Shown: positions 44,558 to 56,300 of the stretch, one piece after another
Numbering within the stretch: the stretch's first letter is position 1
How the letters are laid out: every line of letters starts with the position of its first letter
Assembly: GCA_039654915.1 (NCBI GenBank)
Contig: CM077595.1
Span: 44,361,501 to 44,425,500, forward strand
Length of the DNA: 64,000 nucleotides
Direction of reading: 5' to 3'
Origin: Aquilaria yunnanensis
Lineage: Eukaryota; Streptophyta; Magnoliopsida; Malvales; Thymelaeaceae
Position numbers and translations under genes: made by a program
The notes under the pieces: model-generated
Database searches by the model: none
What the model saw: the letters and a program-made list of their open reading frames with translations, nothing else
What the model was told of the DNA's origin: nothing

Positions 44558-47003
44558 CTAAGGAACCTCGGCGTCTTGAGAACTGCCAGCTTCTGTGCTT
44601 TGGTCGGTAGCCTTAGGCGCCGGGAGAGAAGGAGGCAGTTTCAAGTGCTCGATCTTGGACCAAGTCCATCGAGGCTCCTTGGGGATGTTCATGCCTTCCA
44701 GGAAGGAAAGGTCAAAATCTGGGAACTTCTGCAGAATTTGGTGCCGAACAAGACAGAAGCCGTCTTGAAAGCCCAACTTCGTCATATCATCGGACTCCCG
44801 CTTCTTGACCGCCAAATCTGCATAGTCCTTCTCCAGATCCGCGTAATCCTTCTCCAGATCCTTGAGCTTTCTTTTCAAGGCCTTCATCTTCATGTTCTCT
44901 TCTGAAGGCTTCCTCAGACATGCGACCTCGGCTTCGAGCTGGGCCTTTTCCTCGAGCGTCTTCGCAAGGATTGCGTCACTTTCTGACTTATCCTTTTGAA
45001 TCGTTTCTACGATCGAAGTCAGCTCCGCCATCTGAGAGCCGATGTCGGAAAGTTTCTGGGAGGTGCCTTTCTCAAGTTCCTCTTTCTCTTTTATGAACCC
45101 CTCCCGAAGCTCAGCAATTTCCTTCTCTGAAGACTGCTTCAGCTGAGCATTGTCGGCAGCCAACGCCGAACACTGGGCCTTCGTCTTGGTGTAAAGGTCC
45201 CAGAGTGACGCCCTCCTTTCTGACTCTCGCGCCACCCGAACACGGAGCAACCCGGCATACCCCATCAGCTGCAAAAAAGGCAAACAAAGGGAAAATGATG
45301 CTAAGTAAAAAGCAAAGGCGAAATTGGCACTAAGGAAACAGTGAAGCGTACCTGGGCGGCATGTTCAGTGAGTTTGGCGGCCAAAGAGATGTCGCCTGGG
45401 TAAGCCTCCGTAAGGGCCTTGTAAGAGGCCTCAGTAAACACCCCTTTGCACATCTGCCTGGCCATCTCGGGACAGTCCTCGGAGTACATATTCATGTCCT
45501 CCGTGAACGTCCAGAAGGGCTCATTCGGAACTTTCCCTGCTGGGACTTTGGCATCCCGAAGGGCCCTCTTGCGGGCGTGTTCGGCAACCCAGTCAGGAGC
45601 GGCCACCTCCGCTGCACAACAAAGTAGAAAAATTGGTTAAGGCCAGAAAACTCTTAAGGATTTACAAGAGAAAAAAAGGTTCTTCGACAAAATACAAACC
45701 TGCTGGCACCTCGGTAACGTCGTCGTCAAGAATCGACGTCGCCTCAGTAGAGATCCCCTTGCCTTTTATTTGGCGCCGTTCCTCGGCAGAAGGGGTCTCC
45801 TCCCCATCGCCCTCCAGAAAAGCATGCGAAGGTGTGGGGCTTTGAGGAAGAACGTCGGAAGAAGGGACGTCGACAGAAGGAACCTCGGGCAAAGGGGCAG
45901 CAGGGTCTTCGGGCTCCTCGCCTACCTCCTCCGGAATTTGCGGAAGAGAGGAAGGAGCAGCTTTCTTTGCCCGTTTGGAAGGAGGGCCGGCCGAAGTCTG
46001 CTTCCGCCTCTGAGAGGCGGCCTTCTTTGTCTGTTCGCCCCTCTCAGCCTGCCTGGTAAAAAGAGCCTTGTAGAAGCCAGCCGCGTCGTCGCCCATCTCT
46101 GAAAAAAGAAAAAGAAGATCAGTGTAAGTCCAAGATGAAGTTATGAAGGAAAAAATGAGAAAGTAACTTACTCTCGTAAAAAGACTCATAAGTCTCTTTC
46201 CCCAGAAGGAGTTTCACGAGCCATGAGTCCTTCCCCGAAGAAGCCGGTTTCGGCATGTTGGGGTCTGTCTCATGCCCCTTTACCACCTTGAGTTCCCGGA
46301 GGACCTCTTCGGTCATGAGCCTCCAGTTGATCGGAAAGGCGTAAAGGGCACGAGTAGAGACCTCGGCAGCCCAGTCAGAGATGGCCCGGATGCGCCTGTC
46401 GAAGTCCTCAAAGATAGGTGCTACGTCGGCATCTAGCAGTATCTTCGGGTCAACAACATCCATCTTGAGCCTCCCCTGAGCCCACTTGGTCGAGACGTGC
46501 GACCAAGTCTCCGACTTCTTCAGGAAAAAGAATTTTTGTTGCCACCCTTGCCAGTTGTCTTTGGTGGCGAAGGTAAACGTATACTTTTTGCTCCTGGATC
46601 CCCGAGGTAGCATAAAGTAGAAGCCACCCTTCGGGACCACGAAGAGCTTGTAGTACTGAAGAAAAACTACAAAGTGAGGTTTTATTTTGAAAACGCCGCA
46701 CATACAGAGGAAGGCGTTGAAATAGCAATACGAGTTCGGTGGGAGTTGGTTAACGGCAATGCCATGGAAGTTGCAGAAGACGCTAACCATCTCCGGGTGG
46801 GGATACCGAAGTCTGGCCTTCAGTTGGGCTCGGAAAACGGTGATTTCATCACTTCGGTTGGAGAAAGGAAATTGGTCAGGACGGGGCAACCTCGTCACAG
46901 ATTAAGAGGGTAAGAAAAACTTTTTCTTCCACTTCGCTAGTTTTACCGGAGTAGTGCAGCAAGGGTGAGAAAGAAGAGGTTGCCAACTCTCGGGAACAGG
47001 CAT
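44558..47003 (-). pseudogene. Antisense spliced gene of G3, best-preserved copy (one stop)
   Basis: Exons on the minus strand: 47003-46172, 46098-45700, 45611-45352 and 45268-44558. Introns of 73, 88 and 83 bases have GT-AG ends (donor 1 GTAAGT); phases 1, 1 and 0 as in G1 and G4. Spliced length is 733 residues. The only lesion seen is TAA at 46904 (codon 34, TAC in relatives). Exon 1 carries the Transposase_28-type domain, exon 2 a basic S-K-R-A-K-K run and an acidic, Pro-rich linker, exon 4 a coiled coil with an in-frame repeat of L-E-K-D-Y-A-D, then the conserved C-terminal F-Q-D-G-F-C motif. Start at 47003 corresponds to the second Met of the G4 protein. The frame is in much better shape than pol of the same element. 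Function unknown; a DNA- or chromatin-linked role is a guess. Confidence 0.85.
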
Positions 47004-47247
47004 GATGAAAACGAGTTCGGGAAAAAGAAGGAAAACGAGTCCGGGAAAAACAAAGAAGAAGCTTTGAAAAAAGAAAAAGGACTAAAACCCACCAAAGGTC
47101 TTGCCGGAATCTGGATTTCTGGAAGTCGTCGTGAAAAGTGGTCGGAAAAACGCCTGAAAAAGGAGAACCGCCGCGGAAAATCGGGAGAGAATTAGAAGGC
47201 AAAAGAAAGCAAAAGCAGAAGCAGAAAGAGGGTTATGACAGGACTGA

Positions 47248-47420
47248 TATATATAGGCCGAGAAGGCCAGGAGAACCGTCGTCATTAGTACCCCTTGGAA
47301 GGCGAAGCGTCGCCATAACTGCTAAATGTGCCAGAAAAGTCGCGCCTGCCGTACTCAGTGTATTCCCACCCAATAATAGTGTGCCATGTGTCGGTCATCG
47401 CGCAGCAAACGTGCCACGTG
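47248..47420 (-). promoter_or_regulatory. Promoter of the G3 antisense gene
   Basis: On the minus strand TATATATA lies at 47255-47248, about 250 bases before the ATG. CACGTG is at 47415-47420, with a second mutated box (CCATGTGTC) near 47388. The layout matches G1 and G4, though the boxes are about 30 bases farther apart. Confidence 0.6.
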
Positions 47421-47545
47421 TCGTCCATCACGTTGAGCACGCCCTCTAACACCATTTGGTCTAGAGGCGCCGCCCTAGACTGACTCTGCTGGACACAGGA
47501 CGCGACGCATGAGCAGACCTATAAAGGCAAAAAAGTAGGTTACCT

Positions 47546-47715
47546 CGAAGACACCAAAAGACAGCCTGTGACTTTGGGCAAAAGGTCTATATTCGGTACA
47601 AGGTTATCCTATTTTCCCTCGCCACGAGGACACCAAGAGACAGCCTGTGACTTCGGGCAGAAGGTGTATCTTCGGCACAGGGACAGCCTATCTTCTCGTG
47701 CCTCGAGGATGCAAA
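47546..47715 (+). repeat. 79-base tandem repeats of G3
   Basis: Units begin CGA(A/G)GACACCAA at 47546 and 47625, and a third partial unit (CGAGGATGC) begins at 47704, giving a 79-base period. Each unit has AGACAGCCTGTGACTT and (G/A)TATTCGG or TATCTTCGG. Related to 9202-9365. Confidence 0.7.
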
Positions 47716-47819
47716 AAGGGTTACCCATCGCTTCAGGCAGAAGAAGGCGTCTTCGGCGCAGATATCACAACCACAGGACCCCAAAACCGATGAACCGAAG
47801 TTTCTCACTTCGGCTTTTC

Positions 47820-47832
47820 GGAGGGGGGCCTG
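47820..47832 (+). other. Polypurine tract of G3
   Basis: GGAGGGGGG lies just before the LTR start at 47833, separated by CCTG. Confidence 0.8.
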
Positions 47833-48805
47833 TGATAGCCAAAGGCTATTGCCTCCTCGGTAGTAACTCCCTGCCAGAATATTGGCCGAGGAGTCTGACG
47901 TCACCCAAGAGAGGATCTTTTCACTAACCTCGGAAGGTGCGAAGTCAAACACTATGAGCTCGAGACTTTGGTTAGCTCGTCAGGAATTCCGAGGACAACA
48001 CCGTCTCCATCGAGGGGCCAAACTGACCGTCTTCGGGTAAGAGAGCCATCTCTCTGAAGCAAGGAAGAATCTCCCCGAAGGCAGAGGCCCCGAAGAGGAT
48101 CTTCCCCGAACAAGAAACACCTGAACAAGGGAATCCCCGAACTATGGGTGTGAGTCCCGAAGAAGGTGTTCATCAAGGGAACTCCCAGAACTATGGGATA
48201 GATCCCGAAGGAGGTGCTCGCACCGAAGGACGGATAGAATCCGAAGAGGGTGCACGCACCGAAGGGCGACCTCGCCCAGGGGACCTCGGGAGTACGGTAT
48301 GAGCATTTAAGGAGCCTCTGACATGTCGCCCACAAGCCCTACACGTCACATCAGAACGGCGAACTGACACGCCGCAGCTGCCCCAGTCCTGACACAACCT
48401 GTCCGGGTCCAGGGCTAAAGGAGGCTGCAAACGGCTGCCTGTCCCCTAGGTCTAAAAGCACAGATCAAATCCGACCGAACACGTGTCATGATCTGAACGG
48501 ACCATCTACTCCTATAAATACTAGGAAAGGGGACTGGGCAAAGGATGGGCATTTTTCCTCCCTCCGAGAAAACACAAAACAGGCAAGACACTTGATCCCT
48601 TAGTATTCTTCCTCCACTTTCACTCAGAAAACTGACTTGGGCGTCGGAGGGTCCTCCCCGGAAAAGCAAACCGGGGACCTCCTAACCTCTTCTTTGAGCT
48701 TTTCAGGCACACTCAGCTGGGAAACCAGAGCTCCAGGCGCTCGCCTCCTCAGGAAGTCTCTCCACCTGTCAACATGACAGCAAACGAAGATGCTTTGGGG
48801 CATCA
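47833..48805 (+). repeat. 3' LTR of G3
   Basis: 973 bases from TGATAGCC to GGGCATCA. CACGTG is at 48480-48485 and TATAAATA at 48513-48520. The gag start codon is also present (48773) and its frame runs into U1 DNA, where it stops at once (TAA at 48809). Followed by GTAAT duplication. Confidence 0.94.
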
Positions 48806-48810
48806 GTAAT

Positions 48811-49884
48811 AAATAAAATAATCTTGATTGATTGATTTTTTTTTTATGAGAAAATTTGTTGTATCCTTCAAGCTTTGAGAAGAATTTTGTGATAGGACAT
48901 GTGTCTAGTTGCACCAACTTTGGTCTCGTTCATGAAGTATATTTTCAATTTGGGTAGGAAATAATATTTGATTTGAGCTCCAACATCTAATAAACTTGAC
49001 TTGAGGTAGGAATTGAATCTGTCCTTTATTTTACAACAAATGCATGGATCAAAGTAGAGCTTTAATTTCACCAGGATTTAATCTCCTAGTTCAATTAAAT
49101 TTTACAAACCCAATTGAACCAAACCAGCTGCTTGTATAAATTTGGCATCAATTTACGATTTTTTAACCTGTCTGGTACGCTTCTCTTTCTCTCTTCGTGC
49201 TACTTTTTTTTTTTGGCGGTTGCTTCACTGTCCGATTTTTGTTTCTGTGTAGTCAAGGGAAGGTCAGCATTCCAATTTTCCGGCGCATTCAAGCAAAAGT
49301 CAGCAATGGTAGGCATGTGGACCTTGGCGCAAGCCTTTCCCAAGAATTGCCTGACAGACTTCAGACGTGTAGTAGATTTTTTTTTTTTAATCTTTGTCTT
49401 CATGCGCAGGAATTGTGGACCTTGGCACATTAAAACAAAGCTTTTCCCAAGAATTGTCTGACAGACTTCAGACATGAAGCCGATTTTTTTTTTTTAACGT
49501 CTGTTGCTTCTTTCACTTTTTCTTTTTCCCTCCGCCTCCTTGTGTTTTTTTTTTGGGCAGAGTTCGTCTTTCTTCTCTTTTTTTTTGTTTTTTTTTTTAG
49601 CTGACTTTTTTTTTTTCTAGGACTTCTTAATGACTCTTTGGTGCTGTGGAGGTGTGAGGGCTTAGGCATAGATCGTCTCCAAACTTTGATTTTGGATTTC
49701 TCAATCTTTTCAGATCCCGAAGGCATTGACGAACCTTTTAGCTTTTAAGTCGAATCTTTTCAGTCTTGCCTTTGTACATCTTTTTTGGATCACGGACCGC
49801 CTTACTCCTTTTGCTGTGGAGTGATCGTCATTGCTATTGCTGCTACGTCAAGTTTCTTCTCCAAGTCAGATATTTGGTTGCAAG
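48811..49884 (+). promoter_or_regulatory. Upstream region of the PMD gene, also 3' region of U1
   Basis: AT-rich with several runs of ten or so T. TATAAA at 49135-49140 is the best promoter candidate. A direct repeat of about 80 bases with a period near 98 (49316-49390 and 49414-49496) contains TTCCCAAGAATTG and CTGACAGACTTCAGAC. No open frame before 49885. Whether a 5' untranslated intron exists cannot be told. Confidence 0.45.
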
Positions 49885-52800
49885 ATGGCCGCCCCGAAAG
49901 TGCGTTCAAAAGTTGTACCAGCTTCCAGGACGGTGAAGATTGATTGGATTGCTGAGTCTAATGATGGCAAGTATTTGATACTTCCAAAGGCCACCATGAA
50001 ACCGCGTTCTGGAGGTGATGTTGGCCCAATTAAGCTTGTCGTTCGCTATCCGTCTGTCGGTCCTTATGCCATGGAGCACCTACACCGTGTTGAAGAACCG
50101 AGCATGCCGAGGCTTAGTGAGTATCCCTTGGAGAAGGATATGGTTCCTGGAGATGTTGTCTTGCCAGATCGTCGACCATCCTTGTTCTTTCCCCTGTTTC
50201 ATGTGAATGTTCATGATGTTCCAAGGCCGCATGTAGCTGAGCTTATTTCCTGTCATCAACTGAAGTGGAGCTGTTCCCTTGATTCAAGAGGTGAGATTCA
50301 GTATTTGCGTGGTTTCAGGGAATGGACTGTTGACACTTGTGGTTTGTTGCGGGTGAATGGGCTTACTGACTTAGCTTCTGCCGTCAGAGCTGCGTGTTTT
50401 GACTACCATCGGCCGAATGGGATGTATTGTGCTTTGGTTAAGGCTTGGTCTCCTGGAAAAAATACTTTCATCACTTCAGAAGGTGAAATCAGCATGTCGC
50501 TCTGGGAGTTGCGTGAGATCAACGGCCTCTCCATTTAGGGAGAGTATTATGAAGAGGTTGTGCCAAGCTACACTGAGCTCATGGATCGTACTACAGGTGG
50601 CTTGTCGGAGACTTGTATGTACCTCTTCAAGGCTTTTTCAGAGATTGCTTCTAGCAAGAACAAAGATAGGCTTTCGCATGCTGATTGGATTGATTTTTGG
50701 TTTAAAGTGAAGGATCCTATGCCCAATCCTCACACCTCTAAGCAATACCAGGTGGCGACTCATGTGAAGTATGATCGTAGCGGCTGATGCACTAAAAGTC
50801 CGCAAATCAAGAGATCATTTATGATGGCTTCCCAAAACTCTGATTTTCCATTTGATTTGCCGGCTTTCCCTAAGCTTGGGTGTCCTACTTCTCCCAAATT
50901 TCGTGATGAGCTCCAAATTGGTGGTTACTTGGCTTTATGGCTTTGCCGCTACGTTCTCCCTTTCAATGATGACTTACGACCTGGAACTTTCAAAGCTGCA
51001 TCAAAGATGGCACAGGGAGTCACCTTTAGTTTGGTACCTCCTATCCTGGCATGCATTTATAAAGGGCTCTCTGAGACTGGGTAGCTTGAAGGAGAGTCTT
51101 GTGATCTTGGCAGGGTGAAAGTAGCATTTCCTGGTCATTTCCTTTATGCTTGGGCTGGTTTGCATTTTCCACAAAGAGTTTATGACACTATGAGCAAAGA
51201 TTTACCTCATCCTTTGATCCAAAAAATTCGTGGAACCTTAAATGCCTATCAACATTGGGAAGATTCTGCTACTGACTGTAGGTCTTTACTACGTGATGGA
51301 CTTTTGTCTCGTGATTTCTCATGGAATCCTATGTCGGTTTCAATAAATCCAGGGGAGCGTGCTGATGATGGGAAAAGAGGGCAAGATACCGCAGAGTTCA
51401 TGATAAGCCTCCGTCCCGGGTACTTGACATATCGTCGGAACAATACCTTTATCTCAGAGTACTATAATCCTCATCGGTTTGCTCGATAGCATGGCTTTCT
51501 TTAGAGGCTTCCTGGCAACCCAAAGCTCATTACTCTTCCTTCTCAGCTTGAATCCTTATATGAAGCGTGGTTGTCTTTGACTCGGATTGATACAGGTGCT
51601 AAATTCCACATCCCCAAGTTTTCTTCCACCATTGGCCTGCAAATTAACCTGAGCTATACAAATTGGTGGAAAAGTGAGGTACTTCCTACTTTGGAGAAAA
51701 TTCCAATTTTTGTATTGTTGGAGAGCGAAAAACCAAGCTTCGAGTTATCTCTTGTCAAAGCTCCACCATCCTTAGTTAAGGTGCAAAGCCTAGATCCAAA
51801 GAAGCTTCCGGTGACGGGAGCATTAGTGGCTCCTACAGGAAAGAGGATCAAGTTGAAACCTCGTGAGCAGCGTTTGCCGGAACCCAGCGTGCAAGCTTCA
51901 AGTAACAAATGTTCTTCTTCTTGTTGAAGCATAGGGAACAGTTTTGGCATGTCCCCGAAGTCTCTTAATAAGGGTAAGTATCTTCCTTCTGTTTTGATTA
52001 AGAAAAATTGTTTCTTTGTCTAATCTTCTCCTTGTTACAGTCTTCCCTGATGTACTGGAATCAAAACACCTTCTCTCTGAAGAGGACCTGGTGCATGGCA
52101 TTGAGACGATTGGAGCTCTATATGGTTTATCTGATCGCCCCATAGAAGATAATTCAAATGAGAAAGATGAAGCGGAAGTTGTGTCGAATGGCCAAGTCAT
52201 AGCTTCTCCATGCAAGGCACCCACCATCGATGCAGTCCCGATGCCTCCTCTTTTGAAGGGAAACTCAGAAATTGTGCCAATACTCTCTTATGCTTCCAGC
52301 ATGCCAAAGGAGTCTTTTGCTTCAGTGGACCTCATTAAGGAGATTATTTACCGTGGCCTCATAGACTACTTGAAGAAGGAAGGTGATGCTGCTTTGCAAA
52401 ATGGATTTTCTTCACTACGAGATTGGTGGCATTGCAAGAGGGATGAAATTCCCAACCTTCTGAGAAAATGTTTCTTTGTGGATTGCTCCCCTTTACTTGA
52501 AAAGATGGATTCTCTACTTAAAGGAACTGAGGTGTACCTTTCACAGAGGCAGGAAGCCATGCAGTCATTGGACCCAGAGGTGAATCAGAGGGAGCTTGCT
52601 TCTATTGAAGCGGAATCTAGCATTCATACTTCACGAGTGGTGGCTTTTGCTGAGAAAATAGATTCACATGTTAATATCATAAAGAATGTTAATGCCCAGA
52701 TAGAGAAGCTTCAACAACAAGTAGCTGATTCATCAACTGCCATTGATATGTTCCGCGATGAGAGTCAGAAATCTATTGAAGCACTTAGTTCCTTGGATGC

Positions 52801-52933
52801 AAGGCGTGAAGAAATCAAAGATCGCTTCGCTGTAGGGGGATCTAGGATTGAAGCAGTAAATCGACGGAGGCAAGAACTTGAGAAAGAGCTTTTAGACATT
52901 TTTTCTGGGCGTTGGGCCACCATTTATGTGTAG
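49885..52933 (+). pseudogene. Antisense gene of U1: plant mobile domain plus coiled coil
   Basis: Exon 1 49885-51973, intron 51974-52040 (67 bases, GTAAGT...TTACAG), exon 2 52041-52933; the junction is phase 1 and keeps the frame. Spliced length would be 993 residues. Exon 1 holds the plant mobile domain (PMD, MAIN/MAIL1-like): F-R-E-W-T-V-D-T-C-G-L, then W-S-P-G-K-N-T-F and G-E-I-S-M-S-L-W-E-L, then the downstream L-x-L-W-L-C-R-Y-V-L-P part. Exon 2 encodes a Gln-, Glu- and Lys-rich coiled coil. Stops at 50536, 50785, 51082, 51487, 51502 and 51925, yet no frameshift over 2 kb. It faces pol of U1 and occupies the place of the antisense gene in G1, G3 and G4. PMD proteins are known both as host genes and in transposons; the role here is unknown. 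Confidence 0.82.
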
Positions 52934-53150
52934 CTTTACTTCCCTTTCCTTTTTTTTTAGGATTAGGTAGGCTGTAGCAGGACTCCGAAATGCAATGAAG
53001 ATATCACTTTTATTTTATTTTTTTAGTCTCATCGTCTTACTTATTCCCAATAAATAACATCCCAACCTTAATAATAAGGATGTTCTTGAACTAAGTGACA
53101 AGTAAAACATAGCTCAAAAGGGAAATTTTTTTTATTTGATTTAGTCGTTC

Positions 53151-53241
53151 ACAGTTTATACTCGTGCGGGCCAGGAGTATTACATTTTTGTAGAATTTCA
53201 CCGTACACAGTTTATACTCGTACGGGCCAGGAGTATTACAT
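53151..53241. repeat. Duplicated hairpin between PMD gene and pol of U1
   Basis: Two 35-base copies (53151-53185 and 53207-53241) differ at one base. Each contains ATACTC and GAGTAT as arms around an 11-base G/C-rich loop. They lie between the 3' ends of the two facing genes, the same place where the other Tat elements carry their hairpin arrays, but the sequence is unrelated. Confidence 0.75.
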
Positions 53242-53329
53242 ATTTCTTTTTTTTGTGTTTTTTGTTTTTTTTGTTTTTGTTTTGTCATACAGTTTAGGCT
53301 CTTGTCACAAGGAGCATGCCCCCGAGTCT

Positions 53330-56300
53330 TCATGCATAAAACTTCTTCAAGAACTTCCCATTGATGGGGCTGATTCTTAAACCGTCCTTGTCCACTATCT
53401 TGTAAGCACCGTTGGTGTAGACTTCAGTCACCACGTACGGGCCATCCCACTTTGACACGAACTTTCCTTTGGTGCGCTTTGTCATCACGATTGGTCTTCT
53501 AATGGCTAACACCAGGTCCCCAACTTGAAAAATCCTTGGGTGCACCTTCTTGTTGAAAGCTTTTGCCATGTGAGCTTGATAGCACTCTAAGCGTTGTTGA
53601 GCTTCAAGTCTTTTCTCGTCTAAAGCATCAAGCTCCTCTAGCCGCAACTTGGCATTTTCCTCATTGGTCAGTCCTTCCTGCAGAGCTATCCTTAAGGAAG
53701 GAATTTGGCATTCCAATGGGAGGACTGCTTCTACGCCATAGAGTAGAGAATATGGAGTTGCTTGAGTAGGGGTCCTGTGCGTTGTTCGATATGCCCAAAG
53801 GGCTTCTCCAACTTTCTCATGCCAATCTATCTTTGATCCTAAGACAACCTGTTTCAAAAGGTTGCACAACGTTTTGTTGAAGGCTTCAGCTAAACCGTTT
53901 GCTATAGCGTTGTACATAGATGAGTTATGTTGGACAAACTTGAACTTGCCACAAAGTTTGTCCATCAATTTATTGTAGAACGACTTTCCATTGTCGGTGA
54001 TGATGTAGCGGGGAACTCCATATTGGTAAATGATGTTTATTTGGATGAATTCCACTACATTCTCTTTCTTGACTTCCTTCAATGGGATAGCTTCTGCCCA
54101 TTTTGAGAAATAATCAGTGGCGGCCAAGATGAATGAGTGCCCAGCGGATGACTTACGAACGATTGGCCCCACAATGTCAAGCCCCCAAGCATTAAAAGGC
54201 CAAGAAGCCACTGTGGGTTGTAACAGCTCTGGAGGTTGATGAATAAGGTTGGCATGAATTGGCAGGCTTGACATCTCCTGGCATAGCTGATGCAATCCTT
54301 CACCATCGTTGGCCAATAATACCCCATCCTCTTGATACGATGGTAAAGTTTTTGTCCTGACTGATGAGCTCCGCAGATTCCAGGATGAGCTTCTTCTACA
54401 ACTTGCCTTACTTCTTCATCACTTAGGCATCTAAGGAGGACTCCTTCGATAAAGCGACGATAGAGAACCTCCTTGAAGTGGACGAACCTTGGTGCTCTTC
54501 GGTGAATATCAGCTCGACGGCGAGGGTCTTCAGGTAGGTTACCATGTTCCAAGTAACTAATAAATGGTTGCCGCCAATCTTCCTTTGGTTCAATGACGGA
54601 GATAGTATGACTGCAACCATATTTCTCAACTAATATTTGTGGTGTCACCCATCTCTTGTGTACTTGGATCGAGGCTTCTTACTCAGTTGAATTTGCTAGA
54701 ACAGCTACCACGTTAGCTAAAGCATCGGCATGTCAATTGTGCCCTCGAGCAACATGATGGATGCTTACTTGCTCTAATTGGTCTAGTAAATGCCTTGCAT
54801 ATTCAAATAAAGGGAGTAGTCCAGGTTTACGAACATCGTATTCTTGGAGGAGTTAGTTGACCACCAGTTTAGAATCTCCAAAGATCTCCAGTTCTTGGAT
54901 TTGCATGTCCATGGTTGCTTCCAATCCAATTAGCAAGGCTTGGTACTCCGCTACATTATTCGAGCACTTCTTGAGCAAGCTGAAAGAGGATGGCAAAACT
55001 TCATTGTAGGGAGAGACGAACACCACAGCTGGCCCCGCTCCATATTCTCGAGATGCACCATCAAAGAACATCTTCCAGGTTGGGATGATTTATGCAAGGA
55101 AGACTTTCTCATCTGGCAGGTCTTCTGGGTGTTCCCATTCTGCTGGTATAGGGTGATCGGCAAGAAAATCCGCCAATGCTTGTCCTTTGATTGCCTTTTG
55201 TGAGACAAACACTATGTCAAATTCAGACAGAAGAAGAGCCCATTTAGCCAACCTTCCTGAAAGCACCGGTCTTGACATCAAGTACTTCAGTGGATCAGCC
55301 TTTGACACAAGATGGACTACATGGGCTAGCATGTAATGCCTTAGCTTCTTTATAGCAAATATCAGTGCGAGGCATATCTTCTCAATGGGAGAATAGTTAG
55401 CTTCTGCCCCCACTAGCCTCCGACTCAAGTAGTAGAGTGCATTTTCCTTCCCCTCATCATTTTGTTGAGCAAGAAGTGCCCCAATGAGTGTTCTTGGGCA
55501 GCTATGTACAATATTAAAGGCTTTCCTTGAATTGGAGCAATAAGGACGGGTGGATGGAGTAGGTAGTCCTTTATACTTTGAAATGCATTCTTGCAAGCGT
55601 CGTCGCAGATAAAAGGCATATCCTTTTTTATGAGCCTACTAAATGGGTGGTATCATCCTGCTAGGTTGGAGATAAACCGCCTTATGTATGCTAATCTTCC
55701 TTGCAGGCTTTTAAGCTCATGAGTGTTACTTGGCTTAGGCATTTTCAGGATTGCATCAATTTTTTATTAGTCCACCTCGATGCCATGATGACGGACGATA
55801 AATCTTAAGAACTTTCCAGAAGTAACACTAAAAGCACATTTGAGAGGATTCATCTTTAATTGGTATTTGCGGAGTCGGTCAAAGACGTCACGCAAGTCCT
55901 TTAGGTGGTCTGACTTATTTTTCGTCTTCACCACCAAGTCATCAACATAGAATTCTACTTTCTTGTGCAACATGTCATCAAAGATTCTTTGCATCGCTCA
56001 TTGGTAAGTTGCACCGGCATTCTTGAGTCCAAATGGCATAACTTTGTAGCAATAAATCCCCTTTGGAGTACGGAAGGCTGTAAATTCCTCATCTTTTGGA
56101 TCCATGTGAATTTGGTTGTACCAGAGAACCCATCCATGAAAGACAAAGCTTCGTGTCCCATTGTTAAGTCAACCATTAATTCTGTTATTGGCAAGGGGAA
56201 GTCATCCTTTGGGCAGGCTAGATTCAAATCTCGGAAGTCTATGCAGATTTTGATTTGGCCATTCTTCTTCCTTATGACCACAATGTTTGAAATCCAGGTG

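Larger units (their letters stand above)
18469..48805 (+). mobile_element. Complete Tat element G3 carrying nested G4 and copia
   Basis: It is flanked by GTAAT on both sides (18464-18468 and 48806-48810). With G4 and one CTGAC copy removed, the order is 5' LTR (195 + 777 bases), primer-binding site, gag-pol (38626-44153), three hairpin repeats, antisense gene (47003-44558), 79-base repeats, polypurine tract and 3' LTR (973 bases). By eye the two LTRs differ at about 20 substitutions in 972 bases, roughly 2%. The structure is complete, but gag-pol has five stops and one frameshift. Confidence 0.93.
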
